The position numbers and the translations under genes are program-made. A model generated the notes under the pieces. It did no database searches, was not told where the DNA came from, and saw only the letters and a program-made list of their open reading frames with translations. Positions 8,078 to 14,335 of a DNA stretch of 33,696 nt are shown one piece after another (within the stretch, counting starts at the first letter, position 1; each line of letters starts with the position of its first letter). The stretch comes from an uncultured Clostridia bacterium. GTDB taxonomy: Bacteria; Bacillota; Clostridia; TANB77; CAG-508. The stretch covers positions 1 through 33,696 of the forward strand of contig CAMKSF010000004.1 of NCBI GenBank assembly GCA_946415375.1, read 5' to 3'.

Positions 8078-8122
8078 AAAAGGAGATAAAGTTTTGCATT
8101 TGTAAAAGTTTATCTCCTTTTT
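8078..8122 (+). terminator. Rho-independent terminator after the SASP gene
   Basis: A 13-bp perfect stem (8078-8090 with 8109-8121; core GGAGATAAA and TTTATCTCC) ends in a T run. Confidence 0.88.
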
Positions 8123-8130
8123 AAATAATG

Positions 8131-8159
8131 TTGCAAAATTGAATAAAATGGAATATAAT
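8131..8159 (+). promoter_or_regulatory. Promoter of the murF-ddl operon
   Basis: TTGCAA (8131-8136) and TATAAT (8154-8159) are spaced by 17 bp, 30 bp before the murF start. Confidence 0.72.
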
Positions 8160-8188
8160 CTAAAAAAAATATAAGGATGTGAAAATAT

Positions 8189-9574
8189 ATGAATCTAAAA
8201 ATAAAAGATATTATAAAATGTACTAGGGGAATATTACTTACGGGAAATGAAGAACAAGAGTGTGAGAGTTTTTCAAGAGATACACGTGTTATAAAAAAAG
8301 GAGATACATATTTTGCAATAAAAGGAAAAGCTTTTGATGGAAATATGTTTTGGAAAGAAGCTTTTGAAAATGGGGCAGATACTGTAATTATAAATAAAAT
8401 AGAAATATCAAAACAAGACATAGAAAAATATAGGAATAAAAATATTATTCAAGTAGATGACACAATAAAAGCTCTTCAACAAATTGCAACAGAAAAAAGA
8501 AACTTATATAAGGATTTAATTGTAGTTGGAATAACAGGAAGTGTTGGAAAAACAAGTACAAAAGATATAATTGCAAATGTATTATGTCAGAAATATAAAA
8601 CTATAAAAACTCAGGGAAATATGAACAATGATATAGGAGTACCATTTACAATTTTAAATTTAAGAGACCATGAAGTTGCAGTAATAGAAATGGGAATGAA
8701 TCATTTAGGAGAAATAAGTAAATTAAGTAAAATTGCAAAGCCAACTATTTCTGTAATAACTAATGTAGGGACTTCTCATATTGGAAATTTAGGGTCAAGA
8801 GAGAATATATTAAAAGCTAAACTTGAAATACTAGATGGAATGGATGTACCTTTATTAGTAGTAAATAATGATAATGACATGTTGAATAAATGGGCTAAAG
8901 AAAATGAAAATATAGTAAATATTAGAACATTTGGAATGGAAAACAAAAGTGAATGTATGGCAGAGGGCATAGAAAAAAAAGAAAACAGAAGTAGTTTTTT
9001 ATGCAATTGTGAAGATGATAAATTTAAACTAGAGGTACCTGTTGGTGGAGATGTATTTATTCTAAATGCTTTATGTGGAGCTTTAGTAGGAAAGATGGCT
9101 AACCTTTCAAATGAAGAAATACAAAAAGGTATATCAAGTTTTGAGCTTACAAAAAAGAGAATGGAAATAATAAATTTAGAAAATGATATAACTATAATAA
9201 ATGATAGCTATAATGCAAGTTTAGATTCAATGAAAGCAGCAATTGAATATTTATCAAATACAAATGCTAATAGAAAAATAGCGGTTTTAGGTGATATGTT
9301 TGAATTGGGAAATTATTCGGAAGAATTACATAGAAAAGTGGGATTTGAAGTTGCAAAAAATAAAATTGATTTATTATTTGTAATTGGTAATGATTCAAAA
9401 TACATAGCAGAAGAAGCAGAAAAAAATGGAATGAAAAAAGAAGATATTATATATTTTATAGAAAGAGAAGAATTAATAGAAAAGTTAAAGAATATAATGG
9501 AAAAGGGGGATATTATTTTATTTAAGGCATCGAATGGAATGAAACTTTTTGAAATTGTACAAAAAATAGTATAA
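8189..9574 (+). CDS. murF: UDP-N-acetylmuramoyl-tripeptide--D-alanyl-D-alanine ligase MurF
   Basis: This 461-aa cytoplasmic Mur ligase adds D-Ala-D-Ala to the UDP-MurNAc-tripeptide, the last cytoplasmic step of the peptidoglycan precursor. The N-terminal UDP-binding domain contains SRDTR and KGDTYFAIKG. The central ATPase domain has the P-loop GITGSVGKTS (114-123), followed by TQGNMNNDIGVPFT, a MurF hallmark, and VIEMGMNHLGEI. The C-terminal domain has NDSYNASLDSMKAA and AVLGDMFELG. The SD AAGGATG precedes the ATG. ddl follows 13 bp downstream, so the enzyme making D-Ala-D-Ala and the one using it are co-expressed. Confidence 0.96.
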   Translation: MNLKIKDIIKCTRGILLTGNEEQECESFSRDTRVIKKGDTYFAIKGKAFDGNMFWKEAFENGADTVIINKIEISKQDIEKYRNKNIIQVDDTIKALQQIATEKRNLYKDLIVVGITGSVGKTSTKDIIANVLCQKYKTIKTQGNMNNDIGVPFTILNLRDHEVAVIEMGMNHLGEISKLSKIAKPTISVITNVGTSHIGNLGSRENILKAKLEILDGMDVPLLVVNNDNDMLNKWAKENENIVNIRTFGMENKSECMAEGIEKKENRSSFLCNCEDDKFKLEVPVGGDVFILNALCGALVGKMANLSNEEIQKGISSFELTKKRMEIINLENDITIINDSYNASLDSMKAAIEYLSNTNANRKIAVLGDMFELGNYSEELHRKVGFEVAKNKIDLLFVIGNDSKYIAEEAEKNGMKKEDIIYFIEREELIEKLKNIMEKGDIILFKASNGMKLFEIVQKIV

Positions 9575-9587
9575 AGGAGGACTTTAT

Positions 9588-10598
9588 ATGATTAAAGTAG
9601 GAGTGATTTTAGGGGGAATGTCAACAGAAAATAAAGTGTCTGTAAAGTCAGCAAAATCAGTTATGAACTATTTAGACAAAAATAAATATATAATTTTTCC
9701 TACTTATATTGATAAAAATGGAGATTGGTTTGAATATAATAGAAAAAAAATAAAGAATATAATAGAATACTTAAAAAATATGGATGTTATTTTTCCTGTG
9801 TTACATGGACTTTATGGGGAAGATGGTACTATTCAAGGAATGCTTGAATTAATAAAAGTTCCTTATGTTGGATGCGGAATAATAGCGTCAAGTACGGGAA
9901 TGGATAAAACATACACAAAAATTATATTTGAAAAAGCAAAAATAAATCAAGCAAAACATATATATATAAAAGATTATGATGGAGATAAAGCTACACTTGT
10001 AGAAGCGGATTTAGAAGAAAAGAAGATAAGTTTAGATGAAGTAATTAAATTAGCAAATGAAAAGCTCATATTTCCGCTATTTATTAAACCATCTAGATCA
10101 GGCTCATCAGTTGGAGTAAATAAAGCAGAAAATAATGAAGACTTAAAAAACGCAATATTAGAAGCATTTAAATATGACAGTAAGGTATTAATAGAACAAG
10201 GAATAAAAGGTAAAGAAGTTGAATGTGCAGTTTTAGGAAATAGTAGAATTGGTGTTGAAGCATCAAGAGTTGGAGAGATTTTATCTGCAGAAGATTTTTA
10301 TACTTTTGATGCAAAATACGAAAATCAAAATTCTAAAACAGTAATTCCTGCATCAATTACAGATGAACAACAAGAAAAAATTAGAGAATATGCCAAAAAA
10401 GCATTTAAAGCTTTGGATGGAAATGGACTTTCGCGTGTAGATTTCTTTGTTGAAGAAGGAACAGGAAAAGTTTATTTAAATGAAATTAATACTATGCCAG
10501 GATTTACAAATATTTCTATGTATCCAAAATTAATGGAGGACTTTGGCTATAGTTATGGTTCACTTTTAGATAAATTAATTGAGATTGCACAAAGTTAA
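9588..10598 (+). CDS. ddl: D-alanine--D-alanine ligase
   Basis: This 336-aa ATP-grasp enzyme joins two D-alanines. Family motifs appear in order: GGMSTENKVSVKSA (9-22), LHGLYGEDGTIQG (around 73-85), PYVGCGIIASSTGMDK, the ATP-grasp loop FIKPSRSGSSVGV (around 166), the acceptor-loop region FYTFDAKYENQNSKT, and the metal-binding NEINTMPGFT near the C-terminus. Tyr in the FDAKY segment fits a D-Ala-D-Ala enzyme, though acceptor specificity cannot be proven from sequence. AAGGAGG precedes the ATG. It is the second gene of the murF operon. The nearest good terminator lies 155 bp beyond its stop. Confidence 0.95.
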   Translation: MIKVGVILGGMSTENKVSVKSAKSVMNYLDKNKYIIFPTYIDKNGDWFEYNRKKIKNIIEYLKNMDVIFPVLHGLYGEDGTIQGMLELIKVPYVGCGIIASSTGMDKTYTKIIFEKAKINQAKHIYIKDYDGDKATLVEADLEEKKISLDEVIKLANEKLIFPLFIKPSRSGSSVGVNKAENNEDLKNAILEAFKYDSKVLIEQGIKGKEVECAVLGNSRIGVEASRVGEILSAEDFYTFDAKYENQNSKTVIPASITDEQQEKIREYAKKAFKALDGNGLSRVDFFVEEGTGKVYLNEINTMPGFTNISMYPKLMEDFGYSYGSLLDKLIEIAQS

Positions 10599-10661
10599 AT
10601 ATGACAAGTTAAATAAGTTCTAAAAAAGATTTTAAATTATAAAATTTCAAGTATTTATAAC

Positions 10662-10789
10662 TAAAGTCGTTTGGAAAGTGTGCAAATCTATTCAAAAGTG
10701 GTTTGAAAAATGTGTAAGATATTTCAAAAGTCCTTTGAATAATGTGAAAATTATCACAAAAGTCGTTTGACTTTTGTGATTTTTTGTAC
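10662..10789. repeat. Four tandem degenerate 32-bp repeats, each centred on a dyad
   Basis: Units begin at 10662, 10694, 10726 and 10758 with an exact 32-bp period. Shared features are AAAGT at the start, TTTG at offsets 9-12 and TGTG at offsets 18-21. Units 2 and 3 hold perfect dyads TTCAAA-N5-TTTGAA (10691-10707 and 10723-10739). Unit 4 has extended its dyad into a terminator hairpin. The period is not a multiple of three, so the repeats are not coding. It is close to three DNA turns, so the dyads face the same side. Confidence 0.8.
10753..10785 (+). terminator. Rho-independent terminator in the fourth 32-bp repeat
   Basis: ATCACAAAAGTC (10753-10764), loop GTTT and the perfect complement (10769-10780) form a 12-bp stem followed by TTTTT. 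It is the best candidate for ending the murF-ddl transcript. Confidence 0.85.
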
Positions 10790-10984
10790 TTCGAAGCTGA
10801 AGTCAACCACGGATATACATATATTTCAAGTGAAAACTTATAAGTTAAGAGTCTAAAAACGTTTCTAGAAAAATATCATACAAAAATAAATATAAGGACT
10901 TCTTTATCTGATTATAGAAAAGATGATTGGCTAACAAATATTCCGTTATATATGATAGGAAATATAGAAAATGTTATAAAATAA
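10784..10984 (+). pseudogene. Decayed C-terminal fragment of a DUF4143-type AAA ATPase
   Basis: One forward frame reads YFEAEVNHGYTYISSENL, a TAA stop at 10841-10843, then VKSLKTFLEKY, INIRTSLSDYRKDDW and LTNIPLYMIGNI to TAA at 10982. The order ISSEN, VKSL, a basic segment, then W and NIPLY near the C-terminus is what I know from COG1373/DUF4143 ATPases. There is no ribosome-binding site, no N-terminal ATPase part and an internal stop. The upstream end runs into the repeat 4 terminator. About 65 codons survive. No function is expected. Confidence 0.6.
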
Positions 10985-11045
10985 GAAATATACTAAGTAT
11001 AGTTTTTATATTGAAAAACTTGTATGCCGTTATTTGTCAATATTT

Positions 11046-11079
11046 GTCGAAATGTTTTTGTTTACATTTCGACTTTTTT
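11046..11079 (+). terminator. Rho-independent terminator upstream of the sortase gene
   Basis: GTCGAAATGT (11046-11055) pairs with ACATTTCGAC (11064-11073) and six T follow. No intact gene lies directly upstream. It may be left from the lost gene, or may insulate the sortase promoter. Confidence 0.82.
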
Positions 11080-11089
11080 ATGTTATAAT
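11061..11089 (+). promoter_or_regulatory. Promoter overlapping the terminator, for the sortase gene
   Basis: TTTACA (11061-11066) and TATAAT (11084-11089) are 17 bp apart. The -35 box lies in the loop and right arm of the terminator hairpin, so the two signals share bases. The leader is about 100 nt long. Confidence 0.6.
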
Positions 11090-11196
11090 AAAATAAATTT
11101 TTTCAATAGTTTTTAAATTAAGTGTTTTTTTCTGAAATGTTAGATTTGGATTTACAGTATCTCAGAAATTTGTAAGTTAAAAAAGAAGGTGATAAA

Positions 11197-11775
11197 ATAA
11201 ATATTTTTTCAACAAAGAGTATTAATACGATATCTTTTTTTATTGTAGCTATGATTTTTTTGATTTTAAATGTAGTTATACACAATTTTAGAATAAATTG
11301 TGGAAAAGATATTAATAAAATCAACTATGAAGAAACTTTTTCTGAAAAAAATAATATAGATGAAGAAATTGAAATAAACATAGGAAAAGAAAAAGAGAAG
11401 TTAAATTGGTATATAGAAATCTCAGTTATAAGTTTAAAAGCTCCAATACAAGAAAGTGTAAATATGGAGGTATTAAATGAGTTTGTAGGTCACTTTGAAG
11501 AAACATCAAAAACAGCAGGAAATATAGGCCTTGCAGGACATAATAGAGGATATAAGAATAATTATTTTGAAAATTTAAATAAGCTAAAGATAGGAGATGA
11601 AATTAAATATAAATATAATGAATTTGAAGGAATATATTATGTAGAAAAAATAGAAATAATAAAAAGCACAAACTGGAGTTATTTAGAAAAATCACCAAAT
11701 AACAGAATAACTTTAATTACATGTATAGAGAATAAGCCAGATTTAAGATTATGTATTCAAGCTATTCAAAAATAG
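11197..11775 (+). CDS. Sortase family transpeptidase, probably with an AUA start
   Basis: This 192-aa membrane-anchored protein has an N-terminal hydrophobic segment (about 12-30) and a sortase domain. The catalytic triad is visible: His115 in AGHNRG, Cys176 in TLITC and Arg184 in DLRLC. Such enzymes cut a sorting signal and join the protein to the cell wall. The size is near class D/E-like sortases, but the class is uncertain. The first in-frame ATG (11251) lies inside the membrane segment with no SD. A good SD (AAGGTGAT, 11186-11193) sits 3 nt before ATA 11197, the same geometry as AAGGTGAT-ATT-TTG at 16063. ATT 11203 is an alternative. No LPXTG protein is visible in the window. Confidence 0.82.
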   Translation: MNIFSTKSINTISFFIVAMIFLILNVVIHNFRINCGKDINKINYEETFSEKNNIDEEIEINIGKEKEKLNWYIEISVISLKAPIQESVNMEVLNEFVGHFEETSKTAGNIGLAGHNRGYKNNYFENLNKLKIGDEIKYKYNEFEGIYYVEKIEIIKSTNWSYLEKSPNNRITLITCIENKPDLRLCIQAIQK

Positions 11776-11843
11776 TATAATAAAATTCTTTTAGAATAAA
11801 AATGTATTAAATAATTTTTATTTTAAATAGGAGGGTTTTATTT

Positions 11844-12467
11844 ATGAAAAACAATTTTTTTCTTAGTAATAGGAAATTTATTTTAAGCGTAATATTTGTG
11901 TTATTGATTATTTCGAGTTTATTTGTTATAAAAACTATGACTAAAAATCAAAAAAATGGAAACAATATGAATAGTCAAGAAATCGTAGATAATATATTAA
12001 ATTTAAACTCATATAAGACTAAAATAAAAGTTCAAGTTAATAGCAACAAAAATCAAAATCAATATATTTTATGGCAGGAGTATAATTCTGAAAATGGATG
12101 TGTTCAAGAGGTACTAGAGCCAGAAAATATTGCAGGCATAAAAATTACAAAGAAAGATAATATTTTAAATATTGAGAATACAAATTTAAATTTAAAAACA
12201 ATATTTGAAAATTACATTGGACTTGAAGACAATAGTTTAGATTTAGTTAATTTTATTAGTGAATTCAAAGAAAGTAATAAATCAAAATATGAAGAAAAAG
12301 ACGGTGAAATAATAATGACTACAAAATCCAATAAAGAGAATAAATATACGAAGAATAAAGCACTGTACATAGATAAAGAGAAAACTTTACCAAAAAAGTT
12401 AATAATAGAAGATAATAACCAAAATACAACAATAGTCATAGAATATATTGAAGTAGAATTAAATTAA
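11844..12467 (+). CDS. LolA-fold, GerS-like protein with an N-terminal anchor
   Basis: The 207-aa protein has one N-terminal membrane segment (about 12-29) and a domain rich in beta-strand-like segments: SYKTKIKVQVNSN, NQYILWQEYN, EPENIAGIKI, KNKALYIDKEKTLPKKL. This arrangement recalls the LolA-type fold of clostridial germination lipoprotein GerS and relatives. No cysteine follows the hydrophobic stretch, so unlike GerS it is unlikely to be lipidated. In Clostridioides difficile gerS lies near alr and the mazE-mazF pair. Here mazF follows 59 bp downstream, which supports the relation. AGGAGGG precedes the ATG. The role in germination is inferred, and distant similarity alone cannot exclude another LolA-like function. 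Confidence 0.55.
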   Translation: MKNNFFLSNRKFILSVIFVLLIISSLFVIKTMTKNQKNGNNMNSQEIVDNILNLNSYKTKIKVQVNSNKNQNQYILWQEYNSENGCVQEVLEPENIAGIKITKKDNILNIENTNLNLKTIFENYIGLEDNSLDLVNFISEFKESNKSKYEEKDGEIIMTTKSNKENKYTKNKALYIDKEKTLPKKLIIEDNNQNTTIVIEYIEVELN

Positions 12468-12526
12468 GATTTTATATCTACGAATAGACAGACTTATGAA
12501 ATATACTAATAGTAGGAGTGAAGACT

Positions 12527-12877
12527 ATGACAATAAAAAGAGGAGATATGTTTTATGCAGATTTAAGTCCTGTAATAGGTTCAGAACAAGGTGGTATAAG
12601 GCCAGTAGTTATAATTCAAAACGATTTAGGAAATAAATATAGTCCAACAGTTATTGCAGCGGCAATTACGTCTCAAACAAACAAAAGCAAACTGCCAACA
12701 CATATAGAAATTGAAGCAGCTGCAGAAGGATTAAAAAGTAATTCTGTAATTTTAGCAGAACAAATAAGAACTATTGATAAGAGTAGATTAAAGGAAAAGA
12801 TTGGACATATAGATGATGCAAAAGTAATGAATAAAATAAACAGTGCATTAGGAGTGAGTTTTGGACTTGATGAGTAG
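12527..12877 (+). CDS. mazF: MazF/PemK family endoribonuclease toxin
   Basis: This 116-aa protein is close to B. subtilis EndoA/MazF, a sequence-specific mRNA interferase. Arg25 in GGIRPVV and Thr48 in AAITSQ match the catalytic pair of that family. The start [19 protein letters not shown], the LPTHIEI strand and the C-terminal ALGVSFGL are all typical. ATG 12527 is used: AGGAG at 12514-12518 would overlap an in-frame GTG at 12518. The only preceding gap is 59 bp, and no MazE/EndoAI-type ribbon-helix-helix antitoxin is encoded there or immediately downstream. Usually the antitoxin gene lies just upstream. An antitoxin elsewhere is possible. Confidence 0.94.
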   Translation: MTIKRGDMFYADLSPVIGSEQGGIRPVVIIQNDLGNKYSPTVIAAAITSQTNKSKLPTHIEIEAAAEGLKSNSVILAEQIRTIDKSRLKEKIGHIDDAKVMNKINSALGVSFGLDE

Positions 12878-12883
12878 AAAAAA

Positions 12884-12913
12884 GATATAGTCCACAATAT
12901 AATGTGGACTATA
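12884..12913 (-). terminator. Terminator hairpin between convergent genes
   Basis: TATAGTCCACA (12886-12896) pairs with 12903-12913 in an 11-bp perfect stem. On the minus strand a T-rich run (complement of the A run before 12884) follows it, so it mainly serves the HD-GYP gene. It may also slow transcription from mazF. Confidence 0.75.
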
Positions 12914-12914
12914 C

Positions 12915-13862
12915 CTATAGCTTTAATTTTTTTATTTTTTTGATTTCGTCATATAAAGTATCAATTCTTTCTTTTCTTGTTGAATAAGCTTTTTTATATT
13001 CCTCTTTAATCTGAATAAAATTATTTATGTCTTCGCCTTTTTCAAGATACATCATTGCATATTGATAATAATAATCTTCTTTAGATTTATTTTTTGAAGA
13101 TTTCATCTTTTCATAGTATTTTTCAGCTTTTTCAAGTCTTTTAATATCATCTTTAAGGCTATCAACATATTCTTGTGTGCAAAATATTTCGTAATTAATA
13201 TCATCAATGACCACCTTAATTAATGTTTTTACAATTACAGGGTTATCCTTTCCAGATTTAGCATTCATAATTATTTCGTTCATTGCATCTGATTTTTTTA
13301 CATCTTCAAGAGGTTTTGTATTATCTATTATTATTTTTAAAGTATCTGTTATTCCAACATGTGTTTTATACTGTCTTTTACTAACTATTGCATCATATTC
13401 ATCTGCTACTCTAATTATCTGACCTTCATAAGGAATATCATTTTTTGTTAAACCGGTAGGGTACCCTGTTCCGTTAAGAGCTTCATGATGGTATAAAGCA
13501 CCTGCTGCATAAGGACGTAATCTTTCATCTTTCATACACATTTGATATCCAATTGTAGTATGAGTTTTCATTACTTCATATTCTTCATCAGTTAGTTTTG
13601 ATGGTTTTTGCAATATTGCAGGTGGAATAAATAGCTTACCTATATCATGTAAATATGCACAAATAGTACAATATTCTGTAAAACCTTTTGAACAATGCAA
13701 ATATTCACATAGTCTACAAGTAATTGCAGCAACATTCTCACAATGTTTTCTTGTAAAAACATCAAGTTGACTGAGAGCATTTAATTGATCTTGCATAGTT
13801 TTATCTAAATTATATGATTTTAAAGATGTTCTATCATAAAAATCAAAATTTTCTATTTTCAT
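12915..13862 (-). CDS. HD-GYP domain protein (putative c-di-GMP phosphodiesterase)
   Basis: This 315-aa protein has an HD-GYP domain (about 25-200): HDIGKLFIP with His72-Asp73, HHEALNGTGYP with His125, His126 and Glu127 and the GYP element at 133-135, and RVADEYDAIVSKRQY. HD-GYP enzymes hydrolyse cyclic dinucleotides. The usual HHExxDGxGYP reads HHEALNGTGYP, with Asn for Asp. There is no receiver or sensor domain. The C-terminal 100 residues are charged helices (KRLEKAEKYYEKMK), possibly a coiled coil or TPR-like module. AGGAG precedes the ATG. The DUF1858 gene lies 22 bp upstream on the same strand, so the two form an operon. Confidence 0.88.
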   Translation of the reverse strand: MKIENFDFYDRTSLKSYNLDKTMQDQLNALSQLDVFTRKHCENVAAITCRLCEYLHCSKGFTEYCTICAYLHDIGKLFIPPAILQKPSKLTDEEYEVMKTHTTIGYQMCMKDERLRPYAAGALYHHEALNGTGYPTGLTKNDIPYEGQIIRVADEYDAIVSKRQYKTHVGITDTLKIIIDNTKPLEDVKKSDAMNEIIMNAKSGKDNPVIVKTLIKVVIDDINYEIFCTQEYVDSLKDDIKRLEKAEKYYEKMKSSKNKSKEDYYYQYAMMYLEKGEDINNFIQIKEEYKKAYSTRKERIDTLYDEIKKIKKLKL

Positions 13863-13884
13863 CGGTGGTATCTCCTCTTATATA

Positions 13885-14076
13885 TTAATCTTCTTTATTT
13901 AATTCTTTTAATAATTCTTCAACATCTATTCCATGTACTTCACAAGCTTCTGCTAAAGATTCCATTTGAGATGCAGGACAACTTAAACAGTGCATTCCAG
14001 CTTCTAATAGAATGTCTGCTTTTTCAGGAGCTTGAGCTAATAAATCTCCGATAAGCATATCTTTATCATATTTCAT
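13885..14076 (-). CDS. DUF1858 domain protein with a CxxC motif
   Basis: At 63 aa this is the full length of the DUF1858 family, small helical proteins often linked to hybrid-cluster or redox proteins. The core reads MLIGDLLAQAPEKADILLEAGMHCLSCP, in pieces ending HCLSC with Cys30 and Cys33, followed by SLAEACEVHGIDVEELL. The function of the family is not established. The paired cysteines suggest metal or redox sensing, as inference. GGAGA precedes the ATG. It is the first gene of a two-gene unit with the HD-GYP protein. Confidence 0.88.
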   Translation of the reverse strand: MKYDKDMLIGDLLAQAPEKADILLEAGMHCLSCPASQMESLAEACEVHGIDVEELLKELNKED

Positions 14077-14117
14077 TATAAATAGTCTCCTTTCAAATAT
14101 AGTACTTCATTAAAATT

Positions 14118-14147
14118 TTAACATAAAATAAAAAAAAAGTCTATAAA
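14118..14147 (+). promoter_or_regulatory. Possible promoter of the secretion-like gene cluster
   Basis: TTAACA (14118-14123) and TATAAA (14142-14147) are 18 bp apart. The Shine-Dalgarno of the first gene starts about 10 bp after the -10 box, so the leader would be very short. Confidence 0.4.
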
Positions 14148-14172
14148 AAAAGAAAAAAAGGTGGTGATATTT

Positions 14173-14334
14173 ATAGATTTGTGTATTATTTTTTTCTTTA
14201 TATCATATATTATTAATTTATTTGCCACAGTTTATTCAATTTATCTTTTTTTTGAAATAAAAATATTTAATCATGGACAAGGTGCTAAATTAAAACAAAA
14301 AAAGAAAGATTTTATAGAAAGGGAGGAGGATTAA
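14173..14334 (+). CDS. Small membrane protein, first gene of the secretion-like cluster
   Basis: A 53-codon frame encodes two adjoining hydrophobic stretches (IIFFFISYIINLF and ATVYSIYLFF) and a strongly basic, then acidic tail (KLKQKKKDFIEREED). I do not recognise a family. The SD AAAGGTGGTGAT (14157-14168) differs by one base from the perfect complement of 16S rRNA. The best-spaced codon behind it is ATA 14173. TTG 14179 is possible, and GTG 14164 lies inside the SD. The stop TAA 14332-14334 is separated by one base from the next start, a sign of translational coupling. The gene is shorter than usual annotation limits for non-ATG starts. Confidence 0.5.
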   Translation: MDLCIIFFFISYIINLFATVYSIYLFFEIKIFNHGQGAKLKQKKKDFIEREED

Positions 14335-14335
14335 A

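Noticed and set aside
10662..10789. A CRISPR array
   Set aside because: The units are contiguous and diverge along their whole length, with no constant repeats separated by unique spacers, and there are no cas genes.
10609..10806. A minus-strand open frame of 65 codons across the 32-bp repeats
   Set aside because: The repeat period is not a multiple of three, so the units fall in different frames. There is no Shine-Dalgarno, and the frame covers a terminator.
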